DNA of 64,000 bases from Xylanibacter ruminicola (GCA_015060625.1 SUYC01000003.1:124001-188000), one strand, 5' to 3'; positions 50,748-60,188 are shown, numbered from the stretch's first letter. Program-made: numbers and translations. Notes: generated by a model not told the origin, from the sequence alone.

Positions 50748-50779
50748 CAAAATTAAGCATTAATAAAATCTCTTCCAAA
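50748..50779 (-). promoter_or_regulatory. Promoter of the 82-aa gene, TTTGGAG-family member 7
   Basis: The complement carries TTTG (50776-50779), 20-nt spacer, TAATTTTG (50748-50755). It lies back to back with the cas operon promoter. Confidence 0.75.
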
Positions 50780-50792
50780 CTTTTCCGACTTT

Positions 50793-50852
50793 TTCTTGCT
50801 GAATTGATTTTTTCTTTGTACTTTTGTCGCATGTTGGTGTGTTGGAGCCGAT
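50793..50852 (+). promoter_or_regulatory. Promoter of the type I-C cas operon
   Basis: TTG (50796-50798), 20-nt spacer, TACTTTTG (50819-50826). The whole 60-nt block is identical to 47430-47489. The leader to the cas3 start (50921) is about 90 nt. Confidence 0.8.
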
Positions 50853-50920
50853 ACCTTCGGAAAAGATCATAAAACGCCACATCACTACCTGCGCCATAAA
50901 AGTACGTATATATATAGTCT

Positions 50921-53077
50921 ATGAATATATCGCATATTAATCATGAGGGTGTAGCCCAGTTGAATGATGATCATCAGCAGGGTGTAGCAGCAAGAGCAGA
51001 ATCTTTTGCTAAGGCTTTTGGTATGGGTGATTGTGGTCGTATCATGGGACTTCTTCATGACAAAGGAAAAGAGCAATTGGAATGGCAAAAGTATATTCAG
51101 GGCATTACTGGGTATAATAAGGCATATGCCAATATAAAAACAGGTCCAAATCATTCTTATGTAGGAGCTGTTATAGCCCAAAAACAATATTCTCAGATTG
51201 CGCCACTGATAGCGCAACCTATTGCAGGACATCATCGTGGATTATATGATTATTGCGATTATATAGAAGAAACAAAACGGGGCATTCCTCAGGACGTGAC
51301 TATCGATATGCCTATTCCTTATCAGTTACCTAATTTCTCTAAGACTGAACGTTTTGATTTGCATCATATTGTGCGTATGCTTTTCTCTTGTTTGGTAGAT
51401 GCTGATAGTCTTGATACCGAGGCTTTTATGAATCCTGAACAAGCAAAGTTACGTGGTAGTCATGCGACGATGCCTGAGCTCCTGAATATGATGAAAAAAC
51501 ATCTGCTGGAATTGAAATCTAATGCGCCGGATACTGAAGTTAACCGCATTCGTAACTATGTGCAAGAGCGATGCATTCAGGACAGTCAAGGCGACGTTGG
51601 TTTTTACAGTCTGACGGTTCCGACAGGTGGTGGAAAAACGCTGGCTTCGGTGCTTTGGGCTTTGCATCATGCAGTAAGGAATCATCTGCAGCACATCATT
51701 ATCGCAATACCTTATACCAGTATCATCGTGCAGACAGCTGCTACCCTGAAGCGTATATTTGGCGAGGATAATGTACTGGAGCATCATTCCAATATGAATC
51801 CTGACGACATAAAGGATAAGGATTTGTGTGAGCGTTTGCAGTTGGCTACAGAGAATTGGGATTACCCGATTATTGTAACAACTAACGTTCAGTTCTTTGA
51901 GTCCCTGTTCAGCAATAAACGTTCTGATTGCCGCAAGTTACACAATATTGCCAAAAGCGTTGTTATCCTAGATGAAGTTCAGACACTGCCTTTGGATTTC
52001 TATCGGCCTATTGTAGATACCCTCAATACACTCCAGCGAGTATTTGGCGTGTCTGTTCTCTTCACAACTGCCAGCCAACCCATTTTGAGCGGTCGGATAG
52101 AGGGTGCCAATCCAAAAGCTAGTTTTGATGCCCTGTCATCTGTTCATGAGATTATTCCTGATGGTATAGAACTGCATGATAAGTTACGACGTGTTGCACT
52201 TCAGTTTATGGATGGGGCTAAAAGTTATGACGATATCGCAGACGAATTGAGTAAACATCAACAAGTGTTGTGTATTGTCAATACGCGTCGTGATGCTAAG
52301 GAACTTTACGACCGATTACCCAAAGAAGGCATCTGCCTTCATTTGTCACGTATGATGTGCCCAACACATGTTTCCGCTACAATCGAACATATAAAAACTG
52401 CATTAAAACTACAGAAGAATCAACCTCTTCGAGTTATTGCCACGCAATTGATTGAAGCTGGTGTGGATATTGATTTTCCTGTCGTCTTTCGTCAGGAGGC
52501 AGGATTAGATTCCATCCTTCAGGCTGCTGGCCGTTGCAATCGAGAAGGAAAACATGATATTTGTACGACCTATGTATTCAGTTTGGGCAAGGAGCATCCT
52601 TTGCCACCCGGCTTTATGACTCAAACCAACAATGCCCGTTTGAATATGGGACAACAGCATGACTGGTTTTCTCCCGAAGCAATGACTTGCTACTTTAAGC
52701 AACTTCATTCTCGTGTAGATAATTTTGACAGCAAGCAAATGCAAGAATTGCTATATAAGCCAGCATGCGAGTTTGAGGAGGCTGCTCGCCAGTTCCACTT
52801 AATAGATGATCAAACCACATCAGTCATCATCAATTGGAAAGAGAGTATGGATATCTATGAGAAACTCCTCTCGCAAGGCCCTTCCTATGACCTTATGAAG
52901 AAACTGGCACACTACAGTGTCAATATCCGTAAACGTGACTTCGAGAAGTTACAAAGCATGGGGGCGATAGAGGAGCCTTTCGAGAATATATATGCGGTTA
53001 CCAATCCCTGTTTCTACAAGTCGGATACAGGCTTGACAATCGATAATCAATGGTTAGAAGAAACATTCATTATATAG
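50921..53077 (+). CDS. cas3: CRISPR-associated helicase/nuclease Cas3 (type I-C)
   Basis: Cas3 degrades target DNA recruited by the Cascade complex. The 718-aa protein has an N-terminal HD nuclease (His8, LLHDKGK at 45-50, NHS at 77-79, GHHRG at 103-107). The SF2 helicase has Walker A PTGGGKT (234-240), DEVQ (351-354, in place of DEAH), TTASQP and motif VI QAAGRCNRE (534-542). All nuclease and helicase signatures are present, so the protein appears functional. The length fits type I-C. It is the first gene of the operon and is followed by cas5c after 3 nt. Confidence 0.95.
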   Translation: MNISHINHEGVAQLNDDHQQGVAARAESFAKAFGMGDCGRIMGLLHDKGKEQLEWQKYIQGITGYNKAYANIKTGPNHSYVGAVIAQKQYSQIAPLIAQPIAGHHRGLYDYCDYIEETKRGIPQDVTIDMPIPYQLPNFSKTERFDLHHIVRMLFSCLVDADSLDTEAFMNPEQAKLRGSHATMPELLNMMKKHLLELKSNAPDTEVNRIRNYVQERCIQDSQGDVGFYSLTVPTGGGKTLASVLWALHHAVRNHLQHIIIAIPYTSIIVQTAATLKRIFGEDNVLEHHSNMNPDDIKDKDLCERLQLATENWDYPIIVTTNVQFFESLFSNKRSDCRKLHNIAKSVVILDEVQTLPLDFYRPIVDTLNTLQRVFGVSVLFTTASQPILSGRIEGANPKASFDALSSVHEIIPDGIELHDKLRRVALQFMDGAKSYDDIADELSKHQQVLCIVNTRRDAKELYDRLPKEGICLHLSRMMCPTHVSATIEHIKTALKLQKNQPLRVIATQLIEAGVDIDFPVVFRQEAGLDSILQAAGRCNREGKHDICTTYVFSLGKEHPLPPGFMTQTNNARLNMGQQHDWFSPEAMTCYFKQLHSRVDNFDSKQMQELLYKPACEFEEAARQFHLIDDQTTSVIINWKESMDIYEKLLSQGPSYDLMKKLAHYSVNIRKRDFEKLQSMGAIEEPFENIYAVTNPCFYKSDTGLTIDNQWLEETFII

Positions 53078-53080
53078 ACA

Positions 53081-53767
53081 ATGGAATTTACAGATAAGGA
53101 ATTTTGTTTGGAAGTATGGGGGGCAATGGCCTGCTTTACCCGTCCAGAACTGAAAGTGGAGCGTGTGAGCTATGATGTCATCACACCATCTGCAGCTCGC
53201 GCTATTTTTGAGGCCATCTTCTGGAAACCTGCTGTCCATTGGCAGGTTACTAAGATTGAAGTGCTCAATCCTATCAAGTGGACCTCTGTACGTAGGAACG
53301 AAGTAGGAGCTGTGGCATCCAGAAATCCTATTTTTATTGAGGATAAGCGCCAACAGAAGAATACCCTCTGCCTGAAAGATGTGCGTTATCGCATTTGGGC
53401 CAAGCTTGAATTTATACCTGTGCGTAAGCGCAAGGGCGAGCAACCCTCTTTGTTTGACGAAACGGCTCATCCCGATGAGAATCCTGCCAAATACAATGCC
53501 ATGTTTGAGCGTCGCGCTAGCAAAGGTCAATGCTTCAACCAACCATATTTGGGCACACGCGAGTGTTCGTGCTCCTTTAGATTGGTTAATCCGGAAGCGG
53601 AAGAACTTGATGCTCCTATCAGCGAAAATCGCGACCTGGGTATCATGCTCTATGACATGGACTTTGAGCAGAACTTGAAGAATCCACCAGCCATGTTCTA
53701 TCGTGCCCAGATGGAGAATGGTGTTATTAATGTTCCACCTAAAGATAGCGAGGAGATTTTAAGATGA
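53081..53767 (+). CDS. cas5c: Type I-C Cas5 (Cas5c/Cas5d)
   Basis: In type I-C this protein replaces Cas6 and cleaves the pre-crRNA at the repeat hairpin, then caps the 5' handle. The 228-aa sequence starts with FCLEVWGAMACFTRPELKVERVSYDVITPSAARAIFEAIFWKPAVHW, the RAMP-fold start of Cas5d. It continues with the RRNEVGAVASRN segment, LGTRECSCSFRLV and the C-terminal LGIMLYDMDF. Its stop overlaps the cas8c ATG (ATGA). It is essential for processing of the array at 57.7 kb, whose repeats retain the stem it recognises. Confidence 0.93.
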   Translation: MEFTDKEFCLEVWGAMACFTRPELKVERVSYDVITPSAARAIFEAIFWKPAVHWQVTKIEVLNPIKWTSVRRNEVGAVASRNPIFIEDKRQQKNTLCLKDVRYRIWAKLEFIPVRKRKGEQPSLFDETAHPDENPAKYNAMFERRASKGQCFNQPYLGTRECSCSFRLVNPEAEELDAPISENRDLGIMLYDMDFEQNLKNPPAMFYRAQMENGVINVPPKDSEEILR

Positions 53768-55512
53768 TACTGAGTGCACTATATGATTATTATGAAAGGT
53801 GCAAAGAGACCTTACCACCATTTCAAAGGGCGTATGTTAAGTTTAAGTATGCCATTTTAATTGACGAAAAGGGTAAATACAAAGGCTTGGAAGGTTTAGG
53901 AGACGAAGAGGGTATTACTCTTTTGACATATAGGCCAGAGGAAAGAACATCTGCACCTGTGCCACATTGTTTTGGTGACAATGGATCGTATGTTTTAGGA
54001 TTAAAAGACATTAAACCGGAAAAGACTGTAAATTTAGCAATAGAATTAAAAAAGAACAAAAAGAATTACGAAGCTTTTGTTAAGGATGTCGAAACTATAT
54101 ATAAGGCATTGCCTCATAATAAATATGCAAAGGCTGTATATCTTTTTTATCAGCATTATGATCAGATAGTAATTGATCAAATGAAGGATGATGTTAACTG
54201 GAGTGGTTTGTGTAAATCTCTCAATAAAAATATCACTTTCCGTATATATGGTGATCGAAGTGTGGCTGCCACAGACGAAGAACTAATAAAGTATAAACTT
54301 GATAATAGCATTAATGCTAATGTCCCAATGTTATGCCTCGTAACGGGGAAAAAAGTGAAACCAGTTGATACTACATATAGTACTTTTATTCTTGGAAGTA
54401 AAAGTAACGCAAAACTTGTTTCTTTTCAAGTTAGTTCAGGATATGACTCATATGGGAAAAAGATGGGACTCAATGCTCCTATATCAGAGGACGCAGAGTT
54501 CAAATATACAACATCACTGTTAAGTATGCTTTCAAAGAAGTCCAGAAATAAGTTTATGGTGGGGTCACGTACGTTCCTTTTCTGGGCATCCAAGAATGAC
54601 GAAGCAGGAAAAGAGGCAGAAGAAAGTGTCTTCAGTATGTTTGGTTTTTCAGAAAAGGATGATGACCCAAATAAGAATATAGAACAAGTTCGAAAAGTGT
54701 TCACAGCCATTTATTCTGGCGAGATGAAAACCACATCCGAAGATAAGTTCTATATTTTAGGCCTCGCACCTAATTCTGCGAGAATAGCTGTAGTTTATTG
54801 GGCCGAGATTCCGTTGAGAGAATTTGCAGGCACTATCTGCAAGCACTTCGAAGACATGGAGGTTGTGGATACACGCTTAGAAAAGAAACCATATATGAGT
54901 TTGCGTAATATACTTAGTACGGTAACACTTGGTGGTAAGGTATCAGATGCGACTCCTAATCTGCCGGATGCTGTCGTAAAGAGCATCTTCCAAGGTATCC
55001 CTTATCCACAAACGCTTTTTGCATCATGCATTCGTCGTATTCGTGCAGAGTCGGGTGATAAGGATAAGAATGCCGTACATATCACTCGCGCAGCCATTAT
55101 TAAGGCATATTTAAACAGAATAGATAATAATCAAAAAATAAATGTTATGTTAGACAAGGACAACACTAACCAAGGCTACCTTTGTGGCCGTCTGTTTGCT
55201 GTGCTTGATAAGATTCAGGAAGAAGCAAACAATCAGCATTCCATTCGCGAACGCTACATGAATTCAGCCAGTTCAACACCTGCTGCAGTATTCTCTACTA
55301 TTCTCAATCTCTCTAATCATCATGTGGAGAATTTGAAGAACGAAGGTCGAAAGGTCTTCTTTGAGAAATTGAAGCAGGAAATTATCAGCAAGATTGATGC
55401 AGATGGGTTCAAAGCACAATTGGATTTGCAAGATCAGGGCCGATTCTTTATTGGCTACTATCACCAGCGCCAAGACTTCTTTTCTAAGAATGAAGATAAT
55501 AATAACGAATAA
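53764..55512 (+). CDS. cas8c: Type I-C Cas8 (Cas8c/Csd1)
   Basis: This large subunit of the I-C effector recognises the PAM and recruits Cas3. The 582-aa length and features such as GDNGSYVLGLKD near residue 80, LCLVTGKKVKPVDTTYSTF near 190, NAPISEDAEFKYTTSLLSML near 238, FYILGLAPNSARIAVVYW near 325 and the C-terminal GRFFIGYYHQRQDFF are diagnostic of Csd1. It is complete, with a 21-nt gap to cas7c. G+C is lower than in neighbouring core genes, consistent with horizontal transfer of the locus. Confidence 0.94.
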   Translation: MILSALYDYYERCKETLPPFQRAYVKFKYAILIDEKGKYKGLEGLGDEEGITLLTYRPEERTSAPVPHCFGDNGSYVLGLKDIKPEKTVNLAIELKKNKKNYEAFVKDVETIYKALPHNKYAKAVYLFYQHYDQIVIDQMKDDVNWSGLCKSLNKNITFRIYGDRSVAATDEELIKYKLDNSINANVPMLCLVTGKKVKPVDTTYSTFILGSKSNAKLVSFQVSSGYDSYGKKMGLNAPISEDAEFKYTTSLLSMLSKKSRNKFMVGSRTFLFWASKNDEAGKEAEESVFSMFGFSEKDDDPNKNIEQVRKVFTAIYSGEMKTTSEDKFYILGLAPNSARIAVVYWAEIPLREFAGTICKHFEDMEVVDTRLEKKPYMSLRNILSTVTLGGKVSDATPNLPDAVVKSIFQGIPYPQTLFASCIRRIRAESGDKDKNAVHITRAAIIKAYLNRIDNNQKINVMLDKDNTNQGYLCGRLFAVLDKIQEEANNQHSIRERYMNSASSTPAAVFSTILNLSNHHVENLKNEGRKVFFEKLKQEIISKIDADGFKAQLDLQDQGRFFIGYYHQRQDFFSKNEDNNNE

Positions 55513-55533
55513 TCACAAAAAACAGATACAACT

Positions 55534-56385
55534 ATGTCAGAATTAAAGAACAGAATCGATTTCGTTTACATCTTTGATGTACAGGATGGTAATCCCAATG
55601 GTGATCCCGATGCAGGTAATCTGCCACGTGTGGATGCAGAAACTGGTATGGGACTTGTAACGGACGTTTGTTTGAAACGCAAAGTGCGCAACTATGTGCA
55701 AGTGGCTAAGGAGTGCGCCGCTGGCTATGATATCTTTATCAAAGAGAAAGCCGTTTTGAATACACTCATCGATGCTGCCCACGAGGAGGATACTGTAAAG
55801 ACTGCTTCTGATAAGACTTCGGCAGCAAGAGACTTGATGTGTAAAAAATATTTTGATATTCGTACCTTTGGCGCAGTAATGTCAACAGGTAAGAATGCTG
55901 GCCAGGTTCGAGGCCCCATCCAATTCACTTTTGCCCGTTCTGTCGATCCTATTGCTGCTATGGAGCACTCAATCACTCGTATGGCAGTTGCCACTGAAAA
56001 AGAGGCTGAGAAGCAAGGAGGTGATAATCGTACCATGGGTCGCAAGGCCACTGTACCTTATGGTCTGTATGTATGTCATGGCTTTATCTCTGCTAATCTT
56101 GCCCAGCAGACTGGTTTCAGTGAAGAAGACTTGGCTTTGTTCTGGGATGCGCTCAAGAATATGTTCGATGTTGATCGCTCTGCTGCACGTGGGCTGATGA
56201 GTGCTCAAAAACTGGTTGTGTTCAAACACGAATCTGTATTGGGCAATGCACCAGCAAACAAGCTTTTCGATTTAGTAAAGATTGAAAAGGTATGCGATGG
56301 CGCACCCCGCAAGTTCGATGACTATAAGGTGACTATCGAGAAGAACAACCTTCCTACGGGTGTAACTGTCGAGGAATTGATTTAA
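55534..56385 (+). CDS. cas7c: Type I-C Cas7 (Cas7c/Csd2)
   Basis: This is the backbone subunit that coats the crRNA. The 283-aa protein shows [48 protein letters not shown] (the Csd2 start, with Asn-Pro-Asn-Gly-Asp), [35 protein letters not shown] and a central loop with [15 protein letters not shown]. It is complete. Instead of cas4 it is followed, after only 6 nt, by a RhuM-family gene that must share its transcript. Confidence 0.94.
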   Translation: MSELKNRIDFVYIFDVQDGNPNGDPDAGNLPRVDAETGMGLVTDVCLKRKVRNYVQVAKECAAGYDIFIKEKAVLNTLIDAAHEEDTVKTASDKTSAARDLMCKKYFDIRTFGAVMSTGKNAGQVRGPIQFTFARSVDPIAAMEHSITRMAVATEKEAEKQGGDNRTMGRKATVPYGLYVCHGFISANLAQQTGFSEEDLALFWDALKNMFDVDRSAARGLMSAQKLVVFKHESVLGNAPANKLFDLVKIEKVCDGAPRKFDDYKVTIEKNNLPTGVTVEELI

Positions 56386-56391
56386 TCATTT

Positions 56392-57423
56392 ATGGCAGAA
56401 AGACGTATAATAAGAAACAGTACAGCCGAATTCCTGATATTTCAAGCAGAGGCGAAGGAACAGGGAATCGAAGTAATGTATGCTGAAGAAACAATTTGGT
56501 GTACTCAGAAAGCGATGGCTGCACTTTTCGATGTTGGAGTACCGGCCATCAGCAAGCATCTGGCAAATGTGTTTGAGACAGGTGAACTGAAAGAAGAAGC
56601 AACTATTTCCAAAATGGAAACAGTTCAACAAGAAGGCAATCGTGAGGTGAAACGTATGGTCGTGATGTATAAACTTGATGCCATCATCGCGGTGGGCTAT
56701 CGTGTGAACAGCATCCGTGCCACTCAGTTCCGCCAGTGGGCCACAAGTGTACTGCGTGAGTATGCCATCCGTGGCTATGTGCTTGACAGGAAGCGCATGG
56801 AGAATGGTGCCTTTTTAGGCGAGGATTATTTTGAGCACTTGCTGGCTGAGATTCGTGAGATTCGTCTTTCAGAGCGTCGTTTCTACCAAAAACTCACAGA
56901 TATCTATGCTACCAGCATGGACTATAACAAAGATGCACCTACCACGCAGCTATTCTATAAGCGCATTCAAAATAAAATGCATTACGCTGTGCACCAGCAT
57001 ACGGCTGCTGAACTCATTATGGAGCGGGCTGATGCCGAAAAAGAGCATATGGGCCTAACCACCTGGGAGAATGCGCCTGACGGAAAAATCGTTAAGACCG
57101 ATGTTTCTATCGCCAAGAATTATCTGAACGAAATGGAACTCGAAGATATGGGGCATATCGTAACCGCTGTGCTTGATTTTGCTGAGAGCCGAGCCAAACG
57201 CCATATCCCTATGATGATGGAAGACTGGGCCAAACGTATTGATGCCTATCTGAGTAGCGACGAGCGCCCTCTGTTGGATCATGCAGGAAGTGTGAGCCAT
57301 GAAGAGGCTGTGCTACATGCTGAAACAGAATTTGAGAAGTATCGAATTATTCAGGACCGTCTGTTCCAAAGCGACTTTGACAAATATCTGGGCGAACTGC
57401 CATTTGAAGAGAAAGACCGATAA
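56392..57423 (+). CDS. RhuM-family protein occupying the cas4-cas1-cas2 position (343 aa)
   Basis: This is a virulence-RhuM family protein. IRNSTAEFLIFQAEAKEQGIEVMYAEETIWCTQKAMAALFDVGVPAISKHLANVF (residues 5-60) is a conserved N-terminus with an HTH-like part. Then come MYKLDAIIAVGYRVNSIRATQFRQWATSVLREYAIRGYVLDRKRM, SERRFYQKLTDIYATSMDYN and a C-terminal half (LEDMGHIVTAVLDFAESRAKRHIPMMMEDWAKRIDAYL). Biochemical function is unknown; the family is common in defence and restriction islands. It follows cas7c after 6 nt with no promoter, and the cas2 tail continues in the same frame just after its stop. A second rhuM stub lies at 47508. Confidence 0.88.
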   Translation: MAERRIIRNSTAEFLIFQAEAKEQGIEVMYAEETIWCTQKAMAALFDVGVPAISKHLANVFETGELKEEATISKMETVQQEGNREVKRMVVMYKLDAIIAVGYRVNSIRATQFRQWATSVLREYAIRGYVLDRKRMENGAFLGEDYFEHLLAEIREIRLSERRFYQKLTDIYATSMDYNKDAPTTQLFYKRIQNKMHYAVHQHTAAELIMERADAEKEHMGLTTWENAPDGKIVKTDVSIAKNYLNEMELEDMGHIVTAVLDFAESRAKRHIPMMMEDWAKRIDAYLSSDERPLLDHAGSVSHEEAVLHAETEFEKYRIIQDRLFQSDFDKYLGELPFEEKDR

Positions 57424-57438
57424 AAACGGAAGTGGCGT

Positions 57439-57552
57439 ATGTATCGTAAACAAATTATTCGAATATATCATTTGGGGAGCAACCGGCAACGCAAGATAGA
57501 GACACTTGGTAAAATTACATCATTTGATCCTACTGATACATTAATTGTATGA
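57439..57552 (+). pseudogene. cas2 C-terminal remnant (37 codons)
   Basis: The frame encodes IRIYHLGSNRQRKIETLG then KITSFDPTDTLIV and a stop. This matches the last third of type I-C Cas2 (xLRIYxLGnNxxxKvEhiGakpSxDxxxPLI). The catalytic Asp-containing N-terminal strand is missing. It is in frame with the RhuM gene, 15 nt after its stop, and 166 nt before the first repeat, exactly where cas2 ends in intact loci. Together with the absence of cas4 and cas1 it documents loss of the adaptation module. Confidence 0.85.
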
Positions 57553-57718
57553 ACGCGAATCAGGAGCATTGCATAAAATATAAACAAATTCGCGCTTCTT
57601 GATTATCAGAGAGTTAGGAAGAATTATGCCTAATGGACTATGGTAAATTCTCTCTTGATAAAAGATTCGCGAAAAGAGGAGAATAATTAGCTGTAAATCA
57701 ATATAATACAGCTATGCA
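57553..57718 (+). promoter_or_regulatory. CRISPR leader
   Basis: A 166-nt A/T-rich stretch lies between the cas2 remnant and repeat 1, on the side opposite the degenerate terminal repeat. It contains short inverted pieces (AATTCGCG and CGCGAATC). Array transcription is expected to start here on the plus strand. Confidence 0.65.
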
Positions 57719-58345
<627 letters not shown>

Positions 58346-58546
58346 GATTTTCCCCTGCCTTTGTCTAAAGAGATAGCAAGGGTGGGGGATTATACTTGTT
58401 CTAGGACAAGCCATGCGAGCAGGGTTCGAGCGGTAAATCCTACTGAACTTAAATTATACCAGAACTATGCCATCACGAGTCACATTCTCGTAGAATGGGG
58501 TAATACGATATATATGAATGCCTATGACGATGAGGATTGGGAATGA
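58346..58546 (+). pseudogene. 3' end of a gene truncated by the CRISPR array
   Basis: A frame open into the last repeat runs to a stop at 58544-58546. It encodes LPLSKEIARVGDY ... SHASRVRAVNPTELKLYQNY and ends NAYDDEDWE. The stop is 4 nt before a strong terminator, which argues that this is the genuine end of a gene whose beginning is missing. The family is not recognised. Confidence 0.4.
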
Positions 58547-58550
58547 AAAT

Positions 58551-58588
58551 CATCCGAGAGCATTAGCGCTCTCGGATGATGGTTTTTT
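58551..58588. terminator. Terminator downstream of the CRISPR array
   Basis: CATCCGAGAGC (58551-58561) pairs with GCTCTCGGATG (58568-58578), followed by six T. It also lies after the convergent minus-strand pseudogene. Confidence 0.9.
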
Positions 58589-58889
58589 AGCGGGGGAGGA
58601 GGTGCCGGCGCAGCTCCTGGATGAGCTCGCGGAACAGCTGCTCTTGTCGCTCGGGATTGTCGTCGTAGTGCGACAGGATGTCGCGCCAGATTTCAATCTG
58701 CTTACTGGTGTTCAACTCGAAGTCCGAAGAAAGTTTACTTTTTTAGGCTCCATTAATTGTGCCATGGCCCAGTTTGTACTGGGCCTCCTTGACACGGTGC
58801 ATGCGGTAGAAAGTCGTGTGGACATTCTTCAGCACCATGACTGTCAGAGCGTGAGCTGCTGACACGGGGTCTAAGTTGTACTTTTTCAT
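58587..58889 (-). pseudogene. Small gene interrupted by an in-frame stop (101 codons)
   Basis: The complement opens MKKYNLDPVSAAHALTVMVL (ATG 58889) and reads 48 codons to a TAA at 58743-58745. It then continues in the same frame for another 51 codons (KSKLSSDFELNTSKQIEIWR ... ELRRHLLPR) to a stop at 58587-58589. The second part remains protein-like, so the internal TAA within an A-run looks like a nonsense mutation rather than a natural end. The family is not recognised. The gap 58890-59057 holds only the promoter of the next gene. Confidence 0.5.
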
Positions 58890-58949
58890 CACGTAATAAA
58901 CGTAAATTTGTTAATTATTATATATTGCGTCCTGACTATAGGACACTTA

Positions 58950-58981
58950 TTTGTTAGCCTGCCGGAATCTTCTTACCTTTG
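58950..58981 (+). promoter_or_regulatory. Promoter of the RepA-like gene
   Basis: TTTG (58950-58953), 20-nt spacer, TACCTTTG (58974-58981), with a short GTCCT/AGGAC hairpin just upstream. Confidence 0.75.
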
Positions 58982-59057
58982 TTTTGTCAACCGGTGACAC
59001 TCTATATCAATAACGTTTAATTAACTATATTATTGTGCGTTCAAACCAAAAAAATCT

Positions 59058-60188
59058 ATGATTGAGGAAAAATTAAATTTAATCAAGAGCAGTTTGCCCC
59101 TGAAGGGGCAAGCCGCAAACCCATCGGCAAAGAAAATTATTTCGATGCAGGATTTGGATGAGTTGCAATCGGGGCGTATCACTCCCGAAACGGAACTGCC
59201 ACCCATGCAGCCGCTGTTTTCAATCTATGGTGTGCCTTGCTTTTATCGTGGCGAGCTGACTGCTGATTGCGGTAAGGCAAAGAGTGGCAAGACAACCTTT
59301 CTGTCGATACTGATGGCGGCTACCATCAAGCGAGAGATGCTGGCGGTGGAACGACTGACCGACGAGCCGCTGAAGGTGCTCTGGATCGACACAGAACAGA
59401 GCCAGCAGAGCACGCAGGAGATTATGAAGGAGCGTATCATGCCGCTGGCCGGGGTGGACAAGCTTGACGATACGCAGTTTTATGCTTATAACCTGCGAGG
59501 GGCGGGTTTTGAGAAGCGCGGAAGAATGGTGGATGTGGCTATCCGATCCATAAAACCTGACATTTGTATTATCGACGGTGTGAAGGATTTGATGACTGAT
59601 ATCAACGATGCTGTGCAGGCCACGCTGATTATGGAGAAGCTGATGGAACTGGCTAAGGAAATGAACTGTTGCATCGTGTGCGTGTTGCACCAGAACAAGA
59701 GTGAACAGGACCGCAACATGCGTGGCTCTATCGGCACCGAACTTACCAACAAGGCCTTCGAGGTGTTTCAGTGTTCAATTCTGGGCGATGATGAGACTTT
59801 TAAGGTGGAGCAGACTTATAGTCGCAAGCGAAAAATTAAGCAGAATTTTTATTACATCATCAATAAGAGTGGATTGCCTGAGGCTTGTGCTAACTATCAC
59901 GAACAGCCGCGCGATGCTCAGGGACGATTTATGAGCATGAAGGAGGATGTGAGTCCTGATGAGGTGAAGGCACAGTTGAAAACTATCGTTGATGCTTTTG
60001 AGGGACGTACGCAACGCCGTTTTAATGAACTGATGGCTGTGGCGCTGAAGAGATGCGGTGTGGCTGATGCTGCGACCTACTATTCCTACTTGGCCAAGGC
60101 CGAGGAGACGGGCGTGGTGCGCAGGATGAACCATCCCGACACGGGTGAACAGTGGGTGGAACTGCTTGACAATCAGTTGCCTTTTTAA
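59058..60188 (+). CDS. RepA-like AAA_25 ATPase (376 aa)
   Basis: This RecA-fold ATPase of the plasmid RepA/replicative-helicase type has CGKAKSGKTTFLSILMAA as Walker A (residues about 73-82). VLWIDTEQSQQST follows, then DICIIDGVKDLMTDINDA as Walker B and CIVCVLHQNKSEQDRNMRGSIGTEL as sensor/motif H3. Residues about 295-376 form a winged-helix-like end (RFNELMAVALKRCGVADATYYSYL-type segment). Family knowledge: such proteins unwind plasmid or element origins. Here the gene opens a cluster with a DUF6371 Toprim-like gene, DUF4248, HU, smalltalk and amidase, suggesting a relic or cryptic replicating element. Confidence 0.83.
   Translation: MIEEKLNLIKSSLPLKGQAANPSAKKIISMQDLDELQSGRITPETELPPMQPLFSIYGVPCFYRGELTADCGKAKSGKTTFLSILMAATIKREMLAVERLTDEPLKVLWIDTEQSQQSTQEIMKERIMPLAGVDKLDDTQFYAYNLRGAGFEKRGRMVDVAIRSIKPDICIIDGVKDLMTDINDAVQATLIMEKLMELAKEMNCCIVCVLHQNKSEQDRNMRGSIGTELTNKAFEVFQCSILGDDETFKVEQTYSRKRKIKQNFYYIINKSGLPEACANYHEQPRDAQGRFMSMKEDVSPDEVKAQLKTIVDAFEGRTQRRFNELMAVALKRCGVADAATYYSYLAKAEETGVVRRMNHPDTGEQWVELLDNQLPF

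Noticed and set aside
50635..50880. N-terminal extension of the 82-aa minus-strand gene to 164 aa
   Set aside because: It runs through the divergent promoters. The conserved protein starts at MGKSRKK.
55543..56229. Several minus-strand open frames across cas7c
   Set aside because: Antisense shadows without motifs; the plus-strand Cas7c is full length and conserved.
58390..58440. tRNA-like GGTTCGAGC segment after the CRISPR array
   Set aside because: No acceptor, D or anticodon stems can be paired around it.
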